This document shows, piece after piece, positions 1 to 10,601 of a stretch of DNA of 64,000 bases (the stretch's first letter is position 1; every line of letters starts with the position of its first letter). The DNA lies in the NCBI GenBank assembly GCA_038501625.1, contig JAZAYU010000180.1:62001-126000 (forward strand). Direction: 5' to 3'. Origin of the DNA: Corbicula japonica. Taxonomy: Eukaryota; Mollusca; Bivalvia; Venerida; Cyrenidae. The translations under genes and the position numbers were made by a program. The notes under the pieces were generated by a model. That model searched no databases. It was given only the letters and a program-made list of their open reading frames with translations, and had not been told where the DNA came from.

Positions 1-256
1 CCGCTTCGTCACTAAACTTGCTCCAATTTGTCAATATGATTGTTCCACTTCGTGTGTAGACTTGCCCCAATTCTTCAAAACACTTGCTCCGCTTTTTCAG
101 TGGACTTGTTCCGCGTGCTGGACTTGCTCCACTGGCTGGCCTCCCTACGGAGCTAAAAGTCTGACAATTGTGAGGCGTTCGTTTCGAAACGACTTTTGTT
201 TTTGTGTGGTCTTACGTTGACAAATTTCTCTATTTTATTTACAAATCAAACAACGT
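1..256. repeat. Minisatellite-bearing dispersed repeat, copy 1
   Basis: Imperfect tandem units of about 22 bp on the pattern acttgctccgcttcgtcagt are followed by a unique tail containing tctgacaattgtgaggcgtt. The same units and tail occur again at about 6,560-6,856 in the same orientation, so this is a dispersed or duplicated repeat. The left end is cut by the window. No coding role is visible. Confidence 0.75.
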
Positions 257-570
257 GACTGTGCTTATGCATGCAAAATTGATGGGTAGGTTATTTCACC
301 AAGACAACGCGTACGTGTATATTTTATTTAGAACCTGTTGGGGCAAGTTTGAGGTTGGTGCACCCTAAATCTTGGTTTATAGACAAAAAGATCAAAGTGG
401 GTCAGTTATAGTGATTTTTTTTTTAATTTCAAAGAACGTTATGTTCGTACTGTTTCTTTTTGGCGCCTTACTGTTAATAAGTTTAAGAGCTCACAATTCT
501 GTACGACAGACATTATCAATTTGCGATAGATTCTATATTAAGGATCTCTAGAAATGAAAAACAGTATTCT

Positions 571-1035
571 ATTTTATAGTGTCGGGAATATGGCGCGATG
601 TCGCACGATCTCGCCTCACATGTTTTTTTTTGCGCACTAAAATGTATGTACATTGATGTCAACATAAATTCCGCTTTGACATAAGTTTGAATAAAGGTAC
701 GGAACGTGACACAGCGCCTTGTGTTTCACTATACGATACTTCCATTACAGAGACCAACCCCGAAATTATAGTCTGATAATTTGACATTGACAATATGTAC
801 ATTGATGTCAACATATTTTATAGTGTCGGGAATATGGCGCGATGTCGCACGATCTCGCCTGACATGTTATTTTTGCGCACTTAAATGTATGTATATTGAT
901 GTCAACATAAATTCCGCTTTGACATAAGTTTGAATAAAGGTACGGAACCTGGCACAGCGCCTTGTGTTCCACTATACGATCCTTCCATTACAGAGACCAA
1001 CCCCGAAATTATAGTCTGAAAATTTGAAAATACCA
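571..1035. repeat. Direct tandem duplication, period 244 bp
   Basis: A block beginning attttatagtgtcgggaat at 571 recurs at 815 with few differences over about 220 bp. Both copies contain the GC-rich core gcgcgatgtcgcacgatctc and the string ttacagagaccaaccccgaa. A short internal string, tacattgatgtcaacat, is also repeated in the spacer. It looks like a recent local duplication of a non-coding repeat. Confidence 0.8.
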
Positions 1036-2214
1036 GGCAATGATATAACCGACGTTCTGTTAACAACAATTCTGATAACAGCAATCATTCAGTAGCGATA
1101 AAAGACATACAGTTCTCCGATAAATTTAAACAGATCGAACAAAGTTCTTGCACACACCGTGATATACCACGTCTTGGCTACCTGTTCGGTTTTTTGTCGT
1201 TTTCACATGTGATATAATAAAATTGTGTAACAGCCGCGTTCTATAGGCCTGATACATGCAATTATGACGAGTTTGAACTTTTGTAAATAAAATTTAACCA
1301 CGCTAAAACTAGTCCAACATCATCATCATCATCTATTTCTGTTAAATGACATAAGTAATTTAATAACGATATTATATTGTTTGTAATAAAACAATATCGC
1401 ACACGCATGCGCAGTTCTTATATTAAAGCAATTTTTAAGTACTTTCTCTAGGCTTAGTCCAAACATTCTTAAATATTAATCTTGAAAATAAGATTTTAAA
1501 TGTGTGTGATGCTTTTATCGTAACCAAGCAGGCTTTTTCTGTTGTACTTTGTATGTATTTTTATTGATATAAGCGATTACCTGCTAACAGACATACTACT
1601 CCAAAATAATAGATCTCCCTCATTTTGAGTGTAATTATCAAGGATTCAAGATGTTAATCCAACGGAATTTCTATTTTGAACACTACTTTAAACTGAATGA
1701 ATTAATTTATCATTTAATGTTAGCACAATAAAAACGTAGTGTTCGTATAAGAGTCTCTACATTCACTGATTTCGTGACACAAAATAAAGTAAAAAAAAGA
1801 TAAGAAAACTAAAATTGCTTATAACATGCAGGACTTGACCTCACTTTGTAGACTTTGCAGATTACACTCTAAACATAGTTCATAAAGAGGAGATCATATT
1901 GTGGTGAAATAACATCATTTCGCCGTGTCTCTGTTTCAGCAAAATATACAGTACATGTTGCAATGCAAAAAAGGACTGTTAGGAAATAAACGTTTATAAG
2001 TTATAACGAAGCGCATATTCCGGAAACACTTAATAAAAACAATGTATGCAGTGTTACCTCTTTTTATCTTGCCAGTAAGATTGCATTGGTTGTCATCCTG
2101 TTTTGCCTCCTAGGTGCATATACGGTCTGGATTTAGTCTAGGAGTCTGTCTTAAGTCTTACTTAAGTCCTTAACAATTATAAATCAGGGTCCTTCTATAC
2201 ATATACATGTATAC
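1036..2214. other. Intergenic, no gene seen
   Basis: AT-rich sequence with a short CAT microsatellite near 1,316-1,334. No open frame with protein-like composition and no recognisable element was found. Confidence 0.5.
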
Positions 2215-2400
2215 TTAAAGAAATAAGAAATGAAAATTCTTTAAACTCAAAATATGTTTCATGATTAAAGAAGTTGCGTTTTTAATTTCTTTTACTATAT
2301 TATATGTACCTGAAGAAATACGAAACGCAACTTCGTTTAACATGAAATGTATTTCTTGTTTAAAGAAGTTGCGTTTCTAGTTTCTTTAAATATATATTTA
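2215..2400. repeat. Inverted and direct repeats of an AAGAAGTTGCGTTT motif
   Basis: The motif agaagttgcgtttttaattt near 2,268 is followed about 45 bp later by its inverse (acgaaacgcaacttcgttta) and then by another direct copy near 2,364. The strand can fold into a hairpin. It is probably a small foldback repeat. Confidence 0.5.
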
Positions 2401-2834
2401 AGATATATTTTTGTTAAATTAGTGATTCTAACTAGCTTTTTTATTTTATTATTTAGACATCTGTTTAACCATTACATGATTAGCATTGATGCACTATTAT
2501 AGTATAGTTTACATTTTGCATCAATGTTTAGTTTTTTTTACCTATTGGATATTTCGATTTACATGAACCATGATTTATTGTGAGCTTTTGTGACTTTGTA
2601 TGCTTTGAAATCTCATTGAAACTTGTAAGTGATGTATAATTTTTATTAGAGACCTTAAAATGACAGATAAAACGAACTGGTGAAATTTAATGGCAGTTTC
2701 AAAGGAACTTAGATTACTGACAAATAATGCAAACTATTGACACTTGACGTTTCACATTTCAGGTAATGTCGCAGTGGGTTTTAATTACGGCATTTCTAAA
2801 TTATTTAAACTTTGGCAAATTTAATAGTTCTATG

Positions 2835-3060
2835 TTCATCCAGTGGGCAATGTTGATACAACGATCAAATTTGGTCATTTTTCAACGTTGAAATGTGGTT
2901 GAAAAACTTCTGTTTTCGAAAGTTTAATGACGTTGAAATTCCAATGTTGTATCAACGTTTCAACAACGTTGAACCGATAATTAAATCAACAACAAACAAC
3001 GTTGATATAAGATTTAATTAAGGTTGTTATGTGGTTGCAGTTTGGTTTATCCATGGTTGA
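2835..3060. repeat. Cluster of CAACGTTGA-type palindromic motifs
   Basis: At least five imperfect copies of caacgttga or gttgatacaacg occur within 200 bp, at irregular spacing. Such motifs are common in degraded invertebrate repeats. No coding potential was seen. The following stretch to about 4,020 is AT-rich with AAC/AAT runs near 3,190-3,245 and no gene. Confidence 0.45.
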
Positions 3061-4087
3061 AAAATAAGGTAGTAAAAACAAAGGTGAACATAATAAATGT
3101 CTATTTACATCTTAAGACGTATGTACATAAGGGAATGCTCATTTTTATCATATAAACATGAAAATATTAACAACAAATTCGGTTATAATAAAAATGATAA
3201 TAATTAACAACAACAGTAGCAATAGTGATAATAATAACAATAATAAAACTAGAATGTGGTGTTCCAGGGAAAACAGATGTCGCCTCAAGTTGCATTCTGA
3301 AGCGGCAAATATAAAACAAAACGTAGTGAAACATTGTTGTCACAGATGGCTTTGTTTAGGCAGATATATTAAGTGAATATGACACGACCTTTTTGGTTAC
3401 AAGTTTTATGTAAAAGTTGTATTTGGAAGCTGCAGAACTAAATAAATAGTGAAACAGGAGGTATCATTCTGATCACTGATGGCTTTGTTTTTTTGCAGAT
3501 GACAACACTTAATAATTGTCAATCACATACCTAACATTATTTCTAGACAGGTGATTATATTAAACAATCTTATGGTATTTTCTTTTACATCATTAATTAT
3601 TATCTGGTACATTAACCAAGTTTCTATACTTATGTTAACAAAGCACATTAACAAAGTTTCAGGGTAATGTGGTATTTAAACTTAAAAGTGTTCTTATTAT
3701 CAATTGTCTGAATTTTGATAATTATACAGTATAACTAGCATGTGATATTTCAAATTGTTGTGAAAATGTTAACAACCTGCCAACAAACTAACAAACTAAG
3801 GAATTTGTTAATTCAAGAGTTTATCCTTTTAGTAACAATACATGAACAACTCATTTAACAATTATTGATACAACACATTCCTCAGTCCATGTTCATTCCA
3901 TAATAATAACTTAATATATTGCTAACAATTGTTTATAGAAACATTCATTACATATTAAGTACATCTCAGTCCACAGATAAAGATTCTATAGTACAAGATT
4001 AATTCACTGCTTCATCAACTGAGTTTATTTCATGAATATATTCAACTCGACCCAATTCCAACATGGTTATTTAAATAATGTTCCAGT

Positions 4088-5374
4088 GAGCTCGTTCCAA
4101 TAATTACAAACATTACCAACATTCCGCTCAGGGATGGAGAAGTGCCATCGTCATTCAAACACTCGCACATTCGTCCTCTCTTGAAAAAAGAATCATTAGA
4201 TCCTAACATATTCAAAAACTACCGACCAGTCGCAAATCTTCCTTATTTGTCGAAAATTAATGAAAAGGTTGGAGACACTCGCTTAGAAAGACATCTGGAA
4301 TCCAACAATCTATACGAACCTAACCAATCAGCATACAGAAAGTTTCATTCCACAGAAACTGCCTTACTCAAAGTGCAAAACGACATCCTGCTAGCACTAC
4401 ACCAACAAAAAGTTACTCTTTTGGTGATGCTTGATCTATCTGCGGCGTTCGATACCATAGACCCTAAAACATTACTCACACGTCTTGGACATCATTTTGG
4501 CATTTCTGGGAAGCCACTTGAGTGGATGAAATCGTATTTAAGCGATCGCTACCAGACCGTATGTATTGACGGTGAGCTTTCCGAGCCCGTGCACTTGGCC
4601 TATAGTGTCCCTCAAGGTTCCATCCTCGGTCCTAAACTCTATGTCAATTACACAAAACCCGTTGGTGCTATTTGTCGAAAACACGGACTAAATGTACATG
4701 TCTACTCTGACAATTCCCAATTGTATTTATCGTTTGAACTAATAGACGATTCAACTATGGAAGACATTGTAAATCGTGTAGCGAATTGTGTTTCTGAAAT
4801 CATGCACTGGATGAATAACAATATGCTGAAACTGAACTCTGATAAAACGGAACTTATAGTGTTTTCATCTAGTCATAAGGCTGAAAAAGTATCAAATCTT
4901 ACAGTAAATGTCGGAACATCTGTTATTACTCAATCAACTAACGTTAGAAATCTTGGTGCTTTTCTAGACTCTCGGATGAACATGGAATCACATGTTAACT
5001 CTGTGTGCAAATCAACCTACGCTCAGCTGAGACAGATAGGACGCATTCGACAGTACATCAACGAGGAAGCTACAAAAACACTCGTACATGCCTTAGTCAC
5101 ATCTAGATTGGACTGTTGTAATTGTCTCCTATATGGAGTTCAACAACAATCATTGAACAGGCTACAGCTTGTACAAAATGCTGCTGCTAGGATAATTACC
5201 AGAAAGTTAAAGTTTAGTCACATCACGTCAGTTCTTAAAGATCTCCATTGTCTCCCGGTGAATTACAGAATCAATTTCAAAATACTAATTCATGTGTTTA
5301 CATCACTTCATTGCAAAGCTCCACAATACATCAATGACATGATCAACGTATACAAACCAACTAGAAAAAGGTGA
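4088..5374 (+). pseudogene. LINE reverse transcriptase (inactive)
   Basis: The frame is open from after the TAA at 4,076-4,078. It begins with no ATG; the first common alternative start is a GTG at 4,142. Residue numbers below count from that GTG. RT blocks are in order: NYRPVANLPYLSK (26-38), the first catalytic block LDLSAAFDTID (97-107), VPQGSILGP (156-164) and YSDN (188-191). The last should read YADD, so the second catalytic aspartate is asparagine here and the enzyme should be dead. The thumb region and a conserved HCLPVNYR-type motif follow. The frame ends at a stop created by the inserted repeat. The protein would copy LINE RNA into DNA at the target site. Confidence 0.85.
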
Positions 5375-5480
5375 AATATGCATATCAGGAATTGCCACAT
5401 TCAGAAAACAACAGCCTCCCCACACAGTCAAGAAGAAGAGAGGGGGAGAGAGCATGGTTAATAAAATAATCAGTTTCAAA
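5370..5480 (+). mobile_element. Short ~100-bp SINE/MITE-like insert, copy 1
   Basis: The block starting ggtgaaatatgcatatcagg and ending in a GA-rich stretch plus gagcatggtt interrupts the LINE reading frame. Coding homology stops just before it and resumes just after it in another frame. Related copies are at about 32,839, 39,184 and 47,830. Its exact ends and any target duplication are unclear because both flanks end in AAA. Confidence 0.7.
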
Positions 5481-5484
5481 GCTG

Positions 5485-5679
5485 CGTTCAGCCAATCAAT
5501 CTCTTACTCTTGTGCCACCAAAAACAAAACTTAAATTTGGGGACAGGAGATTTTCGGCGGCAGCTTCTAAACTATGGAACACTTTAACAGAACATGTTAG
5601 AGACTGTACTTCTCTTGAAAGCTTCAAACGACGGCTAAAGACTCATTTCTTCGTTCAGGATTATGGAACTGATAAATGA
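5485..5679 (+). pseudogene. LINE RT C-terminal fragment downstream of the insert
   Basis: Sixty-four residues in the frame starting at 5,485 read as the conserved C-terminus of L2/CR1-like polyproteins: SANQSLTLVPPKTKLKFGDR, then AASKLWNTL, then SLESFKRRLKTHFF, closed by TGA at 5,677-5,679. The 410-codon RT frame ends at 5,374 in a different frame, so the short insert between them caused the break. Confidence 0.8.
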
Positions 5680-6094
5680 ATCGCTTACTATATTAATCGT
5701 GATTATGTAATCTAGGACAGTCAATATCCAAAATATGCCATATTTCATTATCTTAATAGAATGCTTTTATTCCATTTCATTGTCATTTGATTGCCTTATC
5801 TATGTTTTAGAATGTTTCATAGAAAATTGTTTTTATAATTTTTAATTCCATGCCTATTCTTTAGCTTTGCTAGAACGTTTAACATTGCTTTTAATCTATG
5901 TTAGTTTATTATTTTAATCAAGTAACTGCATGTTTATTTCGCCTTTCTGAATAATTTGTACTTTTTTAACCATGATGTATTGTAAAGCGCTTTTGAGCAT
6001 ATTTTGAAAAGAGCGCTATATAAATGCGGTATGTTATTATTATTATATTCTGCAGGGTAGAGTTCATATAATCACATTATTCATTGGTTATCTG

Positions 6095-6185
6095 CGTAAT
6101 GTTGAAGCATCCCCTTGAGGATCGTAAGAACTGTAGAAAATGTTGAAGCCTCCCTGTGAGGATCGAACTAACTGTGCTGGCCTCT
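6095..6185. repeat. Short direct duplication
   Basis: The string tgttgaagcatccccttgag recurs about 40 bp later as tgttgaagcctccctgtgag, each followed by gatcg. It is a small local duplication with no other identity. Confidence 0.5.
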
Positions 6186-6559
6186 CTGCTGCACTGGTAC
6201 ACCAACAAACCCTGAAAATTTAACAAGCAAAATTAATACATTGTATTTATATATTTGGAACTTTGTATTATGCCTATAATAATGAATTATCTTATGAAGC
6301 ACACATCAATTATTTATGGCATGCCAACGTGAACTCATGATAATTTAACTCACGCATGGACACTGAAAATCCGATGTGTTAAAAGTTTTTTTTTAAATAA
6401 AATTGTGTATATTCAGATTCCAAACTCCTACATAGATAATATAATTCTGGCCACTGAAGTGTTTATTGTTCTTTCAAAGTGTCACACGTTTGTATAGGGA
6501 TGTCTACTCACTAAGGTGACGATGTCTTTGCTAATTAGATAACCCGGTGCACATGGACT

Positions 6560-6856
6560 AACTTTCCTTGGACTTGCTCCGCTTTGTCACTAAACTTGCT
6601 CCACTTCGTCAATACTATTGCTCCACTTCGTAAGTAGACTTGCCCCGCTCCGTCAGTAGACTTGCCCCGCTTCGTCAGTAGACTTGCTCCGCTTCTTCTG
6701 TGGACTTGCTTCACTTGCTGGACTTGCTCCACTGGCTGGCCTCCCAACGCAGCTTTAAGTCTGACAATTGTGAGGCGTTCTTTTCGAAACGACTTTTCTT
6801 TTTGTGTGGTCTGACGTTGACCAATTTCTCTATTTTATTTACAAATCAAACTATAT
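6560..6856. repeat. Minisatellite-bearing dispersed repeat, copy 2
   Basis: About eight 22-bp units such as acttgccccgctccgtcagt are followed by the same tail as in 1-256. Peptides readable on either strand here are periodic artefacts of the repeat. The following 700 bp (6,857-7,576) are AT-rich with no gene seen. Confidence 0.75.
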
Positions 6857-7576
6857 ATAAACAAAGCGCGAACCGTAATTGACGTCGCTAACGTCATTAA
6901 CGTCTGACATTTATTTGTGTTTCTTTAACGTCTTATTTTACGATTTTAAAGTGCCTTAAACCATGCAATTGTTATGCTCTAAAATTTAGTGTAAATTTCT
7001 TTGTTAATTTTTGAAATTTTATAACTTTAAAATAAATTCTATATTTAAAATTATATAAAATCCCTACTTTTTGGTAAAATCATTTAGTTGAATTATTTTT
7101 ATGTTTATTCTAAGTTGCTTTCGACAATCTGTTGTGGTAATAGAGAAATAATTCTCATTGTTTGAGTGGTTGACATTTCTCAAAATTCTCTTTTAAGTTT
7201 GACAACCAATCAAAGATAACAAAAGAAGTGTTAGCCGGTAGTTTTCGTTATCAGATGTCATAATCACCAATTTGAGACTTAGTGTCGGTCTTGGGGCAAT
7301 TATCAATCATGCAGGTTAATTATCCCCAAGCTAGAATTTTACAGCCCCACCTACCTATTAAGCTCTCGATGTTATAATTGTTTTTATTGGTTGCTGTTGT
7401 CGTCAAGATTTATTATTTAATATTTGTTACTGTTTTAATATGACAGTCTAATTTTGGATTTCCAAAGTACTACATACATGGTTTTCAATAAGAACTGAAT
7501 TTTAGGATTTTAGAATAATTGTTTCGTTTTACCAACTGAGGAATCTTGTACAACTATCTGGACATTTGTTAATTGT

Positions 7577-7743
7577 TTTATGTTATTTGTTCAATCCCGT
7601 AGGCGTGAAGGGCAACTTTCACTGGTAAGGAAAAATAATAGAAAAACTCTTGTTTGATTGAAAATGGGTATTTATTAAAAAAATACCATAAAAGGATAAA
7701 TAAAAAATCATTTTTTTTCTTATCTGGGCGGCAAGAAACGCCG
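7577..7743 (-). repeat. Split direct repeat, B2 copy
   Basis: It matches 8,071-8,233 almost base for base, including ggtaaggaaaaataatagaa and the end ggcggcaagaaacgcc. About 100 bp of unmatched sequence separates it from the neighbouring A2 repeat. Confidence 0.8.
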
Positions 7744-7845
7744 TCCAGGAATATAGGTAAGAACAAAGCAGAATAAAAAATATCAAATAAACGGAAAGAA
7801 AATAATAATGAGAACCAATCAGAGTGGAGGAGGAATGGGAGGAGG

Positions 7846-8070
7846 CGGTTGAAGAGAAAGTTTAGCGTGGCTTCTTGATAACAAAACTTGAGAAAGAATG
7901 GCGTTCGACTGATGCCATTGGTTAAAATGGATCATGTGATTAGCATCTCGATTCCGATGGGTTCCCACATTAACATAATGCATATCAATAATAATGTACA
8001 TGGTAATATATACATGAAAGATATAAAGATTTAAAAATACATAAATTAGTTTATAATCATAAAATATATT
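7846..8070 (-). repeat. Split direct repeat, A2 copy
   Basis: It matches 9,505-9,728 with only scattered substitutions, including ggcttcttgataacaaaact and attccgatgggttcccacat. It directly abuts the B1 repeat at 8,071, as expected for the B1-A2 junction of Ngaro-type elements. Confidence 0.8.
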
Positions 8071-8233
8071 TATGTTATTTGTTCAATGCCGTAGGCGTGA
8101 AGGACATCTTTCACTGGTAAGGAAAAATAATAGAAAAACTCTTGTTTGATTGAAAATGGGTATTTATTTAAAAATACCATAAAAGGATAAATAAAAAATC
8201 ATTATTTTATCTTATCTGGGCGGCAAGAAACGC
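8071..8233 (-). repeat. Split direct repeat, B1 copy
   Basis: This is the partner of 7,577-7,743. Similarity ends at the shared string ggcaagaaacgcc. Beyond it (toward 8,700) lies element-internal sequence. Confidence 0.8.
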
Positions 8234-8261
8234 CACAAGGGAAAACCGCCCAGATGTAAAG

Positions 8262-8515
8262 ACTGGTGAAGACCAGGTGAGTAAAGAAATGTATCACAGG
8301 TTCAACGCCTGGAAAAAAAGGTATTATCAGGACTTTATCACAGGTGCCATGCCTGGAAAAAAAGGTATTATCAGAATTGTATCACAGGTACGAAGCCTGG
8401 AAAGATAAGGTAATTATAAGTATGGTATCATAGGTACAAAACCTGGAAAACCAAATCCTGGTCAGTATTTGGTAAAATTTTGGCAAACACAAAAACACAG
8501 GTACAAGCCTGGTAG
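8262..8515. repeat. Array of short CAGGT...CCTGG inverted repeats
   Basis: Five small hairpin-forming units occur: caggttcaacgcctgg, caggtgccatgcctgg, caggtacgaagcctgg, taggtacaaaacctgg and caggtacaagcctgg. The first four are spaced by about 46-50 bp with linker tcTatca before and aaaaaaggtatta-like sequence after. Stem bases are kept while the loops vary, which suggests selection on pairing or repeated duplication. Confidence 0.7.
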
Positions 8516-8697
8516 TTGCCTCATAAAAATTAAGCCAGTGTTATAACAAACAAGTGCGAAGCTTGTATTGACACTGGAAATGTCAAATAAATAAATAAAA
8601 ACCACACAAAGCGGTAACTTGAAATGTCAATGACTGAAATACTGATACAAAGCCATATATTGACTATTTATGTACAAATTTTAAAAGTTGGAATTAC

Positions 8698-9314
8698 TTA
8701 TCTGTCAATCTCAAAGAAGCCTGACTTCAGCAAGGATACCAATGCACCACGGAGGTTCTGGTAAAAGCGTTCTTGTCCCCTGTTAGAAAGGTGGACCCCA
8801 TCAGCAGCAAACACTTGTGACTTCGCCTCTTCCGACAAAAAGCCTTTAAAGCGCCAGAAGATAGCTCGTTTGTGAGTGCATCGAGTACATGCTTGTTGCA
8901 GCAGAGTGTTAGTTTCATCTACCCGTCTGTTTAATGATGGGACGTGGACCGGCCATCTGGTACGGACCGTCGGTTCCATACGGTGAAGCACTGGACAATG
9001 ACCTTTTGTACATCGTATCTAAACAATAAGCTGTCTACCAAGTCCACGAGTTGTTGTGTAACTGAATGCGGTGTGTTCGAATTGTCGTACAAGTCGTTGG
9101 TTCCGATGACGATTATCACCATATGTGGCTGGAAGTCTTCGATTGTTTCTAAGTTATCCCGTAACTTGGCAATTTTGGCGCCGCTATAGCCGGAGTATTG
9201 AACCAGTGCTGGCTGGTGTAAGTTAAGGTTAAAATGAAACTTATCGTTCGTTGGTATAAATAACTTGAGGCGTGAAACAAACGAATATCCAAATAGCTGA
9301 ATCCGCACCGCCAT
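8698..9314 (-). pseudogene. SGNH/GDSL hydrolase ORF, one frameshift
   Basis: Two overlapping minus-strand frames (9,314-8,931 and 8,991-8,698) join into one domain of roughly 200 residues if a single frameshift near 8,990 is allowed. The N-terminal frame has the nucleophile block LFGYSFVSRL (Ser11) and the oxyanion block IGTNDL (residues 70-75). The second frame supplies the DGVHLSNRG block with the Asp and His of the triad. All four SGNH signature residues are therefore present. The family hydrolyses ester bonds; in CR1 and Ngaro-type elements its role is unknown. ATG at 9,314 is chosen because the GYS block follows immediately. The frameshift may be decay or a sequence error. Confidence 0.7.
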
Positions 9315-9728
9315 GTTGGATTTATTTAACTACCAGTCCAGATTACAATGTAGAATGTCCGTGATAAAAACACTCAATTTTACCTATATGTCCCTCCGTG
9401 GCACTGTAATTATCCTTTTCACTGAATAGCAAATTGTGTATAGAATCTTTTACCGTAAAATTTGATCCTGTTAACACATGATTGTCAGAATTAAAATCAA
9501 TAAATTGAAGAGAAAGTTTAGCGTGGCTTCTTGATAACAAAACTTGAGAAAGAATGGCGTTCGACTGATGCCATTGGTTAAAATCGATCTTGTGATTAGC
9601 ATCTCGATTCCGATGGGTTCCCACATTAACATAATGCATATCAATAACAATGTACATGGTAATATATAAATGAAAGATAGAAAGTTTTAAAAATACATAA
9701 ATTATTTTATAATCATAAAATATATATA

Positions 9729-10448
9729 TGTGGTTTTCCATATGTGGAGTAAATAAAGGAGAAAAACGGACTTAGTGTTATTCATCATTCGTATTTCAAT
9801 TTTAAAGTTTCTGCCGTCAAAAATCATCGGCAGAACACAATCATGAAAAATACGGTGTTTTCTCAACAGTCGCAAATACTGAAAAAGAATGCATGTAATT
9901 AACAACAGATATAAAACAAAATCTCTTGACACAAAGATTACTATGGCTGTTGTAATGTTACTACATGAATGTGTTTATGAAATGTTGAAACATAAACATA
10001 AATGTATTAAGAGTTCTATGGTTTTTAAATAACTAGGCACTGTTTAAAAGTGATAATAATACATAATGTCATCACTATTAAACAATCCAAAATACTTAAT
10101 AGTAATAACCGAATGTGCCAGTCAGAGATGAATTGGGTTTGAACAGCCTTCGTGGTGCTGAAATGGTTTTACTTAAACCCACCATGGCTCTTCAGGTACC
10201 ATATCTGTAGGAAAGCAGGATGTCTGGCAAACTCAGACAATAGTCTAACTAATAATAAAATAATGTCTTAATTATATGTTTAAATATAAAATCAATTATT
10301 TTATTTGTTAGACTAGTTCAAATGTTCATTATATATGACAATCAATTTGTGCTATTCAACCTAATTAAGGCTAAAGGCTACTTTATGTGTGTTGGTTCAC
10401 AAAAAAAAGAACAACATAGAGAAAATGTAAATTTAATGGATTGCTTAC
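9729..10448. other. Intergenic, no gene seen
   Basis: AT-rich sequence without a convincing frame or repeat structure. Confidence 0.4.
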
Positions 10449-10601
10449 TTAATGCTTTGCAGCACACTCGAAAACTTGCACATATTTGAGGAGTATTGAA
10501 ATAAAGAGGCCCCACCTGCTGCGGATATTTCGAGAAGAATACTTGTTTGACATAGTCAAAACTGTAGTGTACAGTTGTCCTCACCGAAGTTGATGGGTGA
10601 C
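10449..10601 (-). CDS. Possible orphan exon of a transposon-related protein
   Basis: A minus-strand stretch of 153 bp begins after an atattcag acceptor and can end at an AGTAAGC donor, although the frame also stays open beyond that donor. It reads VHYSFDYVKQVFF, then PLYFNTPQICASFRVCCKAL. From memory this resembles the segment H(F/Y)SFDxAQQV...GPIYFxTPRKC...GVCCE of uncharacterised, transposon-associated proteins common in molluscs and cnidarians. No flanking exons were identified, so it may be a fragment. The assignment rests on motif memory only. Confidence 0.35.

Larger units (their letters stand above)
4022..6049 (+). mobile_element. 5'-truncated LINE (L2/CR1-like)
   Basis: A non-LTR retrotransposon keeps its reverse transcriptase, C-terminal tail and 3' untranslated region. 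Homology starts in the linker before the RT domain: the string LDPIPTWLFK is readable at about 4,046-4,075 and is followed by an in-frame TAA at 4,076. The 3' end carries a hairpin, agcgctttt paired with aaaagagcgct (5,986-6,016), then the string ctatataaatgcggt and a TTA microsatellite. That tail is typical of L2/CR1-like LINEs of aquatic invertebrates. The N-terminal endonuclease is missing, as expected from 5' truncation at insertion. A short foreign repeat interrupts it at about 5,370-5,480. Confidence 0.85.
7577..9728 (-). mobile_element. Probable Ngaro-type retrotransposon derivative with split direct repeats
   Basis: Read on the minus strand the order is repeat A (9,728-9,505), an SGNH-hydrolase ORF (9,314-8,698), a non-coding region, repeat B (8,233-8,071), repeat A again (8,070-7,846) and repeat B again (7,743-7,577). 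This A1-ORF-B1-A2-B2 layout is the split-direct-repeat hallmark of Ngaro-type tyrosine-recombinase retrotransposons, which from memory can carry SGNH hydrolase ORFs. No reverse transcriptase, RNase H or recombinase is visible between A1 and B1. This would therefore be an internally deleted, non-autonomous copy. A coincidental pair of segmental duplications is the alternative. Confidence 0.6.

Noticed and set aside
6535..6882. Frames on both strands over the 22-bp minisatellite
   Set aside because: They are periodic translations of repeat units and are also broken in the copy at 1-256.
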